From: Kiritimatiellaceae bacterium
GTDB lineage: Bacteria > Verrucomicrobiota > Kiritimatiellia > Kiritimatiellales > Pontiellaceae
DNA: 9,180 nt
Assembly (NCBI GenBank): GCA_002691095.1
Contig: NZGU01000008.1
Span: forward strand, 26,777 to 35,956
Reading direction: 5' to 3'
Notes under the pieces: generated by a model
The model's database searches: none
The model's input: the letters and a program-made list of their open reading frames with translations, nothing else
What the model was told of the DNA's origin: nothing
Made by a program: the position numbers and the translations under genes
Part shown: in pieces, positions 1 through 5,778 of the stretch
How the letters are laid out: each line of letters starts with the position of its first letter
How positions within the stretch are numbered: the first letter of the stretch is position 1

Positions 1-258
1 TCCTATTCGATCTATGCGGCGAGTAAGTATGGGTTGCTGGGGTTTACGAATTCGTTGCGGAAAGAGGCGCAGGCGCGTGGGATTAAGGTGACGGCGGGAT
101 TTCCGGGGGGAACGGATACAAATTTTCGAGCGGAGGAGCGGCCGGAGTATATGCGGCCGGAGTCGGCGGCGTTGCTGCTGGTGCAGGCATTGGAGGCACC
201 GGCGGATGTGGCGGTGCATGAGGTGGTGTATCGCCCGATGGTGGAGACCAATTTTTGA
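1..258 (+). CDS. Short-chain dehydrogenase/reductase (SDR), C-terminal part
   Basis: The 5' end lies outside the window; 85 residues remain, read in frame from base 1 to a TGA at 256-258. The first visible residues contain the SDR catalytic Tyr-x-x-x-Lys (YAASK, Tyr codon 13-15, Lys codon 25-27), followed by the usual amphipathic helix (GLLGFTNSLRKEA) and a proline-glycine loop (FPGGTDT) like the family's PG-x-x-x-T cofactor loop. The tail (HEVVYRPMVETNF) matches the conserved ending of many classical SDRs. The family carries out NAD(P)-dependent oxidoreduction in the cytoplasm; the substrate cannot be told because the Rossmann half is missing. A 70-nt gap with a hairpin separates it from gpmI, so it may belong to a different transcription unit. 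Confidence 0.87.
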   Translation, partial: SYSIYAASKYGLLGFTNSLRKEAQARGIKVTAGFPGGTDTNFRAEERPEYMRPESAALLLVQALEAPADVAVHEVVYRPMVETNF

Positions 259-259
259 T

Positions 260-289
260 TGCCGTTGCCAACTACGATTGGCGGGGGCA
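260..289 (+). other. Imperfect hairpin between the SDR gene and gpmI
   Basis: Bases 260-271 pair with 278-289 around a six-base loop. The core is GCCAA/TTGGC, then two G-T pairs, one G-G mismatch, and four more Watson-Crick pairs. It starts two bases after the SDR stop codon, which suits transcript end formation, but no T run follows (TATTGAG), so it is not a standard intrinsic terminator. It also overlaps a promoter-like sequence and could be incidental. Confidence 0.3.
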
Positions 290-293
290 TATT
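265..293 (+). promoter_or_regulatory. Weak sigma70-like promoter candidate for gpmI
   Basis: TTGCCA (265-270, five of six matches to TTGACA) is followed after 17 bases by CATATT (288-293, four of six matches to TATAAT). Transcription would start near 300, leaving a leader of about 30 nt with the gpmI ribosome site. This is pattern matching only; such matches also occur by chance. Confidence 0.25.
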
Positions 294-314
294 GAGTATC
301 GTTAATCAGTTTTT

Positions 315-321
315 AAAGGAG
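315..321 (+). promoter_or_regulatory. Ribosome binding site deciding the gpmI start
   Basis: AAAGGAG is a near-perfect Shine-Dalgarno sequence. Three in-frame candidate starts follow: TTG 323, ATG 326 and ATG 329. The spacing is 7 nt to ATG 329 and 4 nt to ATG 326, so 329 is preferred; 326 would add only one Met. Confidence 0.7.
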
Positions 322-328
322 TTTGATG

Positions 329-1981
329 ATGGAAGCGTTGAAAAAACATGCGTCGTATGCGGGGGCTGAAGGGCCGGTGGTGTTGGTGATTATGGATGGC
401 GTGGGCATTGGGAAAAATGTGGAGAGCGATTGCGTGGCACAAGCCAAGACGCCGCATCTGGATTGGTTGAAGGAGCATGCGGCGTATACGGAAATTAAGG
501 CGCACGGAAAGGCGGTGGGCTTGCCGGAAGATACGGATATGGGGAATTCGGAAGTGGGACATAATGCGATTGGGTGTGGTCGGGTATTTGCGCAGGGAGC
601 GTCGTTGATTGATGATGCTATTGCTTCGCGGGCGTTGTTTGAGGGAGCGGTGTGGAGCGAGCTGGTGGAGAATGCGGTAGCAAAGGGAAGTACGTTACAT
701 TTTATTGGGCTGCTCTCGGATGGGAAGGTGCATTCAAATATTAATCATCTGGAGGCGATGCTGCGCGAGGCAAAGGCGCGGGGTGTGAAGCGGGTGCGGT
801 TGCATGCGTTGACGGATGGGCGGGATGTGCCTCCGATTTCGGCGCTGGAGTATGTGGAGCGGATTGAGGCGTTGCTGCGGGAGTTGAGTGTGGAGGAGTT
901 TGATTATTGCATCGCGTCGGGGGGGGGGCGGATGAAGATTACGATGGATCGATATGATGCGGATTGGCCGATGATTGAGCGGGGCTGGCAGACCCATGTG
1001 CGGGGTGAGGGTCGGTTGTTTGCGTCTATGCAGGAGGCGGTTGAAACGTTTCGGGCGGAGCGTGAAGGGGTCTTGGATCAGGATTTGCCGGCATTTGTGA
1101 TTGAGCGGGATGGCAAGCCGGCGGGGCCGGTGCAGGATGGGGACAGTGTGATTTTGTTTAACTATCGGGGCGACCGGGCGTTGGAGTTGACGAAGGCGTT
1201 TGAGGCGGAGGAGCTGCGTGAGTTTGATCGGGGACCGAAGCCGGATGTGGTGTATGCGGGGATGATGCAGTATGATGGGGATTTGGGGGTGCCGGAGAAG
1301 TTTTTGGTAACGCCGCCGGCGATTGATCGGACGATGAGTGAGTATTTATCGAACGCGGGAATTCGGCAGTTTGCGATTTCGGAGACGCAGAAGTATGGCC
1401 ATGTGACGTATTTTTTTAATGGAAATAATTCGAGCAAGTTTGAGACGGAGACGTGGATGGAAATTCCGTCGGATAACTGTCCGTTCGAGGAGAAGCCGCG
1501 GATGCAGGCGGATCCTATTACGGATGAGGCGGTGAAGGCGATTGAGTCGGGTGCGTTTGAGTTTGTGCGGATTAACTATCCGAATGGGGATATGGTGGGG
1601 CACACGGGCGTGATGCCGGCGGTGGTTGAATCGGTGGAGGCAGTGGACGATGGCGTGGGTCGTTTGATGGAGGCACTGGAGAAGGTAAATGGGGTGTTGG
1701 TGTGTTCGGCGGATCATGGCAATTCAGATGATATGGTGCAGCTGGAGAAGAAGACGCATGCGTTGATGCGAGATGAGGCGGGCAATTTGCTGATGAAGAC
1801 TTCGCATTCGCTGAATCCGGTGCCGGTATATGTGTATGATCCGGCGGGAACGGCGAACGTTCGATCGGCAGCGGTGGATGGTGCGGGTATTTCAAGTTTG
1901 GCGGCGACGAGTATTACGCTACTGGGTTTTGAACCGCCGGAGGGGTATACACCGAGTTTGGTGGAGGTGGGTGAGGCGTAA
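329..1981 (+). CDS. gpmI: 2,3-bisphosphoglycerate-independent phosphoglycerate mutase
   Basis: A cytoplasmic glycolytic enzyme that interconverts 3- and 2-phosphoglycerate through a phosphoserine intermediate, using two metal ions (usually Mn). The 550 residues hold the alkaline-phosphatase-type metal sites: Asp23 in VIMDGVGIG, nucleophile Ser74 in MGNSEVGH, DMVGHTG, the ADHGN Asp/His pair, and a final His in KTSHSLNPVPV. The substrate-binding phosphotransferase insert carries LTDGRDVPP, SGGGRMK and NYRGDRALELTKAF. The usual bacterial enzyme is about 510 residues. This one is longer and has stretches (YAGMMQYDGDLGVPEKF, YGHVTYFFNGN, EIPSD) that from memory match the plant/trypanosomatid form. 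The start is ATG 329, chosen on ribosome-site spacing. lptC follows after 43 nt. Confidence 0.97.
   Translation: MEALKKHASYAGAEGPVVLVIMDGVGIGKNVESDCVAQAKTPHLDWLKEHAAYTEIKAHGKAVGLPEDTDMGNSEVGHNAIGCGRVFAQGASLIDDAIASRALFEGAVWSELVENAVAKGSTLHFIGLLSDGKVHSNINHLEAMLREAKARGVKRVRLHALTDGRDVPPISALEYVERIEALLRELSVEEFDYCIASGGGRMKITMDRYDADWPMIERGWQTHVRGEGRLFASMQEAVETFRAEREGVLDQDLPAFVIERDGKPAGPVQDGDSVILFNYRGDRALELTKAFEAEELREFDRGPKPDVVYAGMMQYDGDLGVPEKFLVTPPAIDRTMSEYLSNAGIRQFAISETQKYGHVTYFFNGNNSSKFETETWMEIPSDNCPFEEKPRMQADPITDEAVKAIESGAFEFVRINYPNGDMVGHTGVMPAVVESVEAVDDGVGRLMEALEKVNGVLVCSADHGNSDDMVQLEKKTHALMRDEAGNLLMKTSHSLNPVPVYVYDPAGTANVRSAAVDGAGISSLAATSITLLGFEPPEGYTPSLVEVGEA
919..928 (+). repeat. Ten-G homopolymer inside gpmI
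   Basis: Ten consecutive G bases encode the end of Ser197 and Gly198-Gly200 of the conserved SGGGR segment of GpmI. The frame is intact on both sides. It is the longest homopolymer noticed in the window; several six- or seven-base G runs occur elsewhere, for example in lptC, lptA, lptB and ptsI. Confidence 0.9.
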
Positions 1982-1988
1982 GCTTTGC

Positions 1989-2017
1989 TTGGCACATTCA
2001 CTTGTCTGCGGTAGCCT
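1989..2017 (+). promoter_or_regulatory. Weak promoter candidate immediately before lptC
   Basis: TTGGCA (1989-1994, five of six -35 matches) is followed after 17 bases by TAGCCT (2012-2017, only three of six -10 matches). Initiation seven bases downstream would fall at the lptC ATG itself. No clear Shine-Dalgarno sequence precedes that ATG. Confidence 0.2.
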
Positions 2018-2024
2018 TGGGTCG

Positions 2025-2489
2025 ATGAAGAGAGCGTTCCTATTGTTGGGTTTGCCGTTGTGGTTGTTGGCGCAGGAGGCGTCGGTGCCGGTGGCGCCGG
2101 TTTTTGAAGAGGGGATGACCGTGGAGGGGTTGCGGTCGCCTTTTTATGATGCGTCGGGGGCTTTGGTGGCGGAGTTGATGGGGGGGCGTGCGCGTATGGG
2201 TTCGGGTGAAGTGGCGGATGTGGAGCAGCTGCGGGTGGATCTATTTGAGGCGGGAGAGCGGCGGGCGCAGGTGTATGCGCCGGTTTGCCGGACACGGATG
2301 GAGACGGTGGAGGGGGTTCAACAGCTGGTGGCGGAGTCGGAGGGCTGGGTGTTGGTGGTCACGGATTCTTTTCAGTTGACGGGGCGGGGCTTTCGATTGG
2401 ATACGCGGGCGGGGCGGTTTGAGGTTTTTAGTGAGGTGAAGGTAGTGGGCGATCGTGAGGCGTGGTCGGGCGAGGGGCTGTCGTTTTGA
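2025..2489 (+). CDS. lptC: LptC-like LPS export periplasmic protein
   Basis: LptC passes lipopolysaccharide from the LptBFG inner-membrane extractor to the LptA bridge. The product has 154 residues. It begins with a hydrophobic segment (residues 5-15, FLLLGLPLWLL) ending in LLAQEA, which could be a cleavable signal peptide rather than the permanent anchor of E. coli LptC. The rest is a beta-rich LptC/OstA-type fold: GLRSPFYDASGALVAEL (35-51), a strand pair around VDLFEAGERRAQVYAP, and a closing GFRLDTRAGRFEVFSEVKVV (122-141). There are no enzyme motifs. The start is ATG 2025, because the sequence further upstream in frame overlaps gpmI and is Arg/Trp-rich frame noise. Assignment rests on fold-like pattern and on position directly before lptA and lptB; a second small LptA-type protein is the alternative. 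Confidence 0.78.
   Translation: MKRAFLLLGLPLWLLAQEASVPVAPVFEEGMTVEGLRSPFYDASGALVAELMGGRARMGSGEVADVEQLRVDLFEAGERRAQVYAPVCRTRMETVEGVQQLVAESEGWVLVVTDSFQLTGRGFRLDTRAGRFEVFSEVKVVGDREAWSGEGLSF
2472..2477 (+). promoter_or_regulatory. Ribosome binding site deciding the lptA TTG start
   Basis: GAGGGG lies 8 nt before TTG 2486, within the end of lptC. The frame also offers GTG 2462, but only the TTG places a short positively charged and hydrophobic signal directly at the N-terminus, and it overlaps the lptC stop as TTGA. Confidence 0.6.
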
Positions 2490-3508
2490 AGAGGTTGCGT
2501 TGGTTGTTGGTTTTGTTGTGGGTGGGTTGCGGTGAGCCGGAACGGGTGGAGCCGGTGGAGATGGTGGAGACTGTTGTGGCGCCGGCGGATGATCTGGTGG
2601 AGCCGGTGGAGGGGTTGGAGAGTCCGGTTGTTTCGGCGTTGGATATGGAGCCGTTTGCTGCGTTGGCGGAGACATTGGCTACGTTGCGGGGGGCGGAGCG
2701 GGGTACGAATGAGGTGCTGCTGGTGGGGGAGCGGTTGCTGTTTGAGCAGGATGAGCAGGTGTTGCGTGTGTTTGATCAGGTGCAGTTGGTGACGGATGAG
2801 GGCTGGCTGCGGGGGGATGAGATGTGGGCGGAGCTGGATGCTGAGGGGGCGTTGCAGCGGGTGGTGGCTTCGGGTTCGGTGCGGGGCGCGCAGGGGGGGC
2901 GTTCATTGGAGGGCGATCGGTTGGTGTATGATTGGCAGGCGGGGGTGGCAGATTTGCGGGGACGGGCGGTGATTGAGGAGGGGGGGCGTCGGTTGGCGGG
3001 TGAACAGGTGTGGGTGGAGGGGGGCGTGTCGGGGCGGCTGGTGTGTCGGCCGAATGCTTGGTTGGAGATTGAACAAGTGGGAGATAGAGGGGGTCGGATG
3101 GATATTCGCGCGCGGGAGGTGGTGATTGACCGGGCGGCGAGGCGGGTTGATTTTCGGGAGCGGGTTCGGTTGCGGGATGAGCGGGGTGCGATGAATTGTG
3201 AGGTGTTGAGGTTGCAGTTGAAAGAGGGATGGGAATTGGATTGGCTGCAAGCGGAATCGGGTGTAGTCTTGCAGTACGGTGACGTGATGGCAAAAGCGAG
3301 TCAGTTAGAATATGTTGAGGAGCTGGGACGAGCGGTGTTGCAGGGCGATCCGAGGTTGTTGCAGGGGCGTAGTGTGGTGCGGGCGGATCGGATTCAGTTT
3401 TGGCCGGTGGAGCAGCGGGTGGTGGGCGAGCCGAATGCGCGGGCGGTGATTTTTCCGGATGTCGAGGCGTGGAAGCAGATGCGAGCGGAGTTGAGTGCGG
3501 ATGAGTGA
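2486..3508 (+). CDS. lptA: LptA/OstA-like LPS transport protein, probable lipoprotein
   Basis: A 340-residue periplasmic protein with repeated OstA/LptA-type beta units, the fold that forms the LPS bridge between inner and outer membranes. It starts MKRLRWLLVLLWVGCGEPE, resembling a lipoprotein signal with Cys15. The residue three before Cys is Trp, so the lipobox is imperfect. An acidic, proline-rich linker (about 16-57, with two VEPVE copies) precedes four or so beta units at roughly 75-140, 145-200, 205-265 and 265-330, each with the pattern 'gerl.fd...~v.~f..V.lv...g.l.gd'. E. coli LptA has one such domain in about 185 residues, so this is an extended version. The TTG start overlaps the lptC stop by 4 nt, and lptB overlaps the 3' end, so the three are translationally coupled. 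It could also be described as a general OstA-domain protein. Confidence 0.75.
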   Translation: MKRLRWLLVLLWVGCGEPERVEPVEMVETVVAPADDLVEPVEGLESPVVSALDMEPFAALAETLATLRGAERGTNEVLLVGERLLFEQDEQVLRVFDQVQLVTDEGWLRGDEMWAELDAEGALQRVVASGSVRGAQGGRSLEGDRLVYDWQAGVADLRGRAVIEEGGRRLAGEQVWVEGGVSGRLVCRPNAWLEIEQVGDRGGRMDIRAREVVIDRAARRVDFRERVRLRDERGAMNCEVLRLQLKEGWELDWLQAESGVVLQYGDVMAKASQLEYVEELGRAVLQGDPRLLQGRSVVRADRIQFWPVEQRVVGEPNARAVIFPDVEAWKQMRAELSADE

Positions 3509-4238
3509 GAAAGCGGAAGCGTTGGTGCGGACGGAGCGGTTGGTGAAGGCGTATGGAAGCCATGCGGTGGTGCGGGGTGTGGATATCCGGGTCCATGAGG
3601 GGGAGATCGTGGGGTTGCTGGGGCCAAACGGTGCGGGAAAGACGACTAGTTTTTATATGATTGTGGGGTTGGTGCGTCCGTCGGAGGGGCGGGTGTTTTT
3701 TAAGGGGCGGGATGTGACTCGGATGCCGATGTTTCAGCGGGCGCGGATGGGGATGGGATATTTGGCGCAGGAGGCTTCGATTTTCCGGAAACTGACGGTG
3801 GAGGAGAATGTGATGGCGATTCTGGAGACGTTGCCGATTTCGCGGAAGGAGCGGAAGCGGCGGTTGCAGGCGTTGTTGGAGGAGCTGAAAATTGCTCCGT
3901 TGGCGAAGCAGAAGGCGTATACGTTGAGTGGGGGGGAGCGGCGGCGGCTGGAGATTACGCGGGCGTTGGTGACGGAGCCGTCGATCATTTTATTGGATGA
4001 ACCGTTTAGCGGAGTGGATCCGTTGGCGGTGAATGATGTGCAGGATATTATTAAAGATCTTCAGCGCCAGGGGCTGGGGGTGTTGATTACGGATCACAAT
4101 GTGCGTGAGACACTGGAGGTGGTGGATCGGGCGTATTTATTGTGTGAAGGAGAGGTGGTTTGTGAGGGGGATCAGAATTTTCTGGTGAACGATCCGAAGA
4201 GCCGAGAGGTGTATTTGGGTCCGCGGTTTAATATGTGA
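3501..4238 (+). CDS. lptB: LPS export ABC transporter ATP-binding protein LptB
   Basis: The cytoplasmic ATPase that powers extraction of lipopolysaccharide from the inner membrane together with LptF/LptG. At 245 residues it is close to E. coli LptB (241). All ABC motifs are present: Walker A GPNGAGKT (41-48, Lys47), Q-loop YLAQEASIFRKLTVEEN, signature LSGGERRRLEITRAL, Walker B IILLDEPFSGVDP, and H-loop ITDHNVRETL. The last, together with the ending DPKSREVYLG, is typical of LptB rather than of amino-acid transporter ATPases. The start is ATG 3501, inside the last codons of lptA (8-nt overlap), with CGGAG 10 nt upstream. lptF and lptG are not in the window. hpf follows after 22 nt; in Proteobacteria rpoN usually sits between them. 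Confidence 0.97.
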   Translation: MSEKAEALVRTERLVKAYGSHAVVRGVDIRVHEGEIVGLLGPNGAGKTTSFYMIVGLVRPSEGRVFFKGRDVTRMPMFQRARMGMGYLAQEASIFRKLTVEENVMAILETLPISRKERKRRLQALLEELKIAPLAKQKAYTLSGGERRRLEITRALVTEPSIILLDEPFSGVDPLAVNDVQDIIKDLQRQGLGVLITDHNVRETLEVVDRAYLLCEGEVVCEGDQNFLVNDPKSREVYLGPRFNM

Positions 4239-4260
4239 AGTCTAACCAAAGGAGCAGACA

Positions 4261-4560
4261 ATGCAGATACAACATACAAGTCGACACGAGATACACGTGA
4301 CGGAAGCGGTGAAGCAACATATTGAGGATAAGCTGGAGCGATGTTTGGGGGTGTTCCCGCGAGTGGAAAATGTGCATGTTATTTTGGATCAGGAGGCGCG
4401 TTTGCATGTGGCGGAAGTGGTGGTGCAGGCGGCGGGCCATATTCGGTTGAGCGCGACGGAGAAGTCGGAAAATATGTATGATGCGATTGATCGGGCGGTT
4501 GAGCATGCGGAGCGTCAGCTACGGCGTGAGCGGGATAAGCTGACGAATCATCGTCGCTAG
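4261..4560 (+). CDS. hpf: Short ribosome hibernation promoting factor (HPF/YfiA family)
   Basis: Binds the 30S decoding region of idle ribosomes and promotes hibernation or inactivation in slow growth. The 99 residues form a single HPF domain: an opening strand MQIQHTSRHEIHVTEAV, a helix KQHIEDKLERCL, the strand pair VHVILDQEARLHVAEVVVQ, then the family hallmark SENMYDAIDRAVEHAERQLRR. It ends in a basic tail, without the C-terminal dimerisation domain of the long form. AAAGGAG (4248-4254) with a 6-nt spacer marks the ATG. hprK follows after 11 nt. Placement after lptB and before PTS genes resembles the proteobacterial hpf neighbourhood. Confidence 0.94.
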   Translation: MQIQHTSRHEIHVTEAVKQHIEDKLERCLGVFPRVENVHVILDQEARLHVAEVVVQAAGHIRLSATEKSENMYDAIDRAVEHAERQLRRERDKLTNHRR

Positions 4561-4571
4561 GGAGGATAAGG

Positions 4572-5513
4572 ATGCGTGAAATTACCGTTCAAGCGTTGCT
4601 AGATCATGGAAAAGATACCTTGAAGCTAAAGGTGTTGGCGGGTGAGTCGTTTCTGGGCCGGAAGGTGCAGGAGACGGCGATGAACCGCCCGGGACTGGCG
4701 TTGACCGGTTTTTTCACGTATTTCGCCCATCAGCGGTTGCAGATTTTTGGGTTGGCGGAGTTGACCTATTTGAAGAATCTTTCGGTGGAGGAGCGGCGTT
4801 CGCGGCTTGAGGCGCTTTTTAAGCGTCAGATTCCGGGGGTGGTGCTGACGCGAAACCGGCGGGCGACGCGGGAGATGTTGGAGTTGGCGGCGGCGTATCG
4901 GGTGCCCGTTTTGCGTACCTCGATGGTGACCATGGATTTTGTGAATGCGTGTACGGTGATGATGGATGAGCTGACGACGCCGACGAAGCGGGTGCAGGGT
5001 ACGACGCTCGAATTGATGGGGATTGGGGTGTTGATGCGGGGCGATCCGGGGATTGGTAAGAGTGAGACGGCGTTGGCATTGATTGAACGGGGTTATAGTT
5101 TGGTTTCGGATGATGTGACGGAGTGCCGTCGGACGTCGCGAGGTCGGGTGTTATGCTGGGCGAATAATGTGACGCGTTATCACATGGAGATTCGGGGGTT
5201 GGGGATTATTCATGTGCCGAGTCTGTTTGGGGTTTCGGCGATTCGGCGGCAGACGGAGCTGGATTTGGTGATTGATTTAACGGTGCCGACGGGCGAGGAG
5301 GATCGGACGGGGGTGGCGCAGGAAACCGTTGACATCCTGGGGGTGAATGTGCCTCTAATAACATTGCCTGTGCGTTCAGGACGTGACATGGCGAATATTG
5401 TGGAAGTGGCGGCATTGAACCAGAAGTTGAAGGAGTTGGGACACGATGCGGCGAAGGAATTGGATGATAAGATTATTGATCGGTTGAGTGGAGTGGGTCG
5501 TGGGCGCAGGTGA
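4572..5513 (+). CDS. hprK: HPr kinase/phosphorylase, divergent active site
   Basis: A bifunctional enzyme that phosphorylates HPr on a serine using ATP or pyrophosphate, and removes that phosphate by phosphorolysis. Its 313 residues match the family length. An N-terminal DRTGG-like domain (about 1-130) is followed by the kinase core with Walker A GDPGIGKS (157-164, Lys163), LVSDDV (Asp180/181), the HprK signature MEIRGLGIIHVPSLFG (Glu206), Arg245 in EDRTG, and LPVRSGRDM (265-273). Several usually fixed positions differ: Gln142 replaces the active-site His that lies 21 residues before the P-loop Lys, the P-loop has Pro where Ser or another small residue is common, and VRPGR is VRSGR. The start is ATG 4572, with GGGAGG 6 nt upstream. 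Its substrate gene ptsH is next and overlapping. Kinase activity is likely but the balance of the two activities is uncertain. Confidence 0.94.
   Translation: MREITVQALLDHGKDTLKLKVLAGESFLGRKVQETAMNRPGLALTGFFTYFAHQRLQIFGLAELTYLKNLSVEERRSRLEALFKRQIPGVVLTRNRRATREMLELAAAYRVPVLRTSMVTMDFVNACTVMMDELTTPTKRVQGTTLELMGIGVLMRGDPGIGKSETALALIERGYSLVSDDVTECRRTSRGRVLCWANNVTRYHMEIRGLGIIHVPSLFGVSAIRRQTELDLVIDLTVPTGEEDRTGVAQETVDILGVNVPLITLPVRSGRDMANIVEVAALNQKLKELGHDAAKELDDKIIDRLSGVGRGRR
5490..5493 (+). promoter_or_regulatory. Ribosome binding site favouring the GTG start of ptsH
   Basis: GGAG lies 6 nt before GTG 5500, inside the end of hprK. The competing TTG 5515 has only AGG at 5508-5510, 4 nt away, but would put the catalytic His at residue 14, close to the family's 15. 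The start choice is therefore not settled. Confidence 0.45.
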
Positions 5514-5778
5514 GTTGAGTCGTGAGTTGAAGGTGGAGAACGAGTATGGAATCCATGCTCGTCCGGCGGCGTTAATTGTGAAGGAAGCGGGTCGTTTTTC
5601 AGCGGAGATCTATTTGGAGAAGGATGGAAACAGGGTTTCGTGTAAGAGCATTATGGGGTTGATGACGGTTGAGGGGTTCCCGGGTAGTCGGGTGCGGGTG
5701 AGTGCTTCAGGTGCGGATGCGGAGGCGGCATTGGATGCGTTAGAGGCGCTGTTTGTTGCGAATTTTCATGAGTCGTGA
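5500..5778 (+). CDS. ptsH: Phosphocarrier protein HPr
   Basis: A small cytoplasmic phosphocarrier that takes a phosphate from EI and is also the target of HprK. From GTG 5500 it has 92 residues, against a usual 85-90. It carries both regulatory sites: the EI-phosphorylated His19 in GIHARPAALIV (His15 in standard numbering) and Ser50 in CKSIMGLM (Ser46 in standard numbering), set in the same surroundings as in Firmicutes HPr. The end (SASGADAEAALDALEALF) is the conserved last helix. The gene overlaps hprK by 14 nt if GTG 5500 is used; with TTG 5515 it has 87 residues and begins just after the hprK stop. An intact Ser site beside hprK argues for a role in regulatory phosphorylation. Confidence 0.94.
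   Translation: MGAGELSRELKVENEYGIHARPAALIVKEAGRFSAEIYLEKDGNRVSCKSIMGLMTVEGFPGSRVRVSASGADAEAALDALEALFVANFHES

Noticed and set aside
919..928. Frameshift in gpmI at the G tract
   Set aside because: The frame is intact on both sides and the conserved motif reads correctly through it.
1830..2024. Longer upstream start for lptC
   Set aside because: The extension overlaps gpmI and is Arg/Trp-rich frame noise; ATG 2025 gives a natural signal segment.
1714..2295. Minus-strand open frame of about 193 codons opposite the gpmI end and lptC
   Set aside because: Pro/Ala/Thr-rich shadow crossing two well-supported plus-strand genes.
2679..3596. Minus-strand open frame of about 305 codons opposite lptA and lptB
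   Set aside because: The translation is almost all Pro, Ala, Ser, Thr and His, the expected mirror of G-rich coding DNA, with no start signal or motif; lptA and lptB explain the region.
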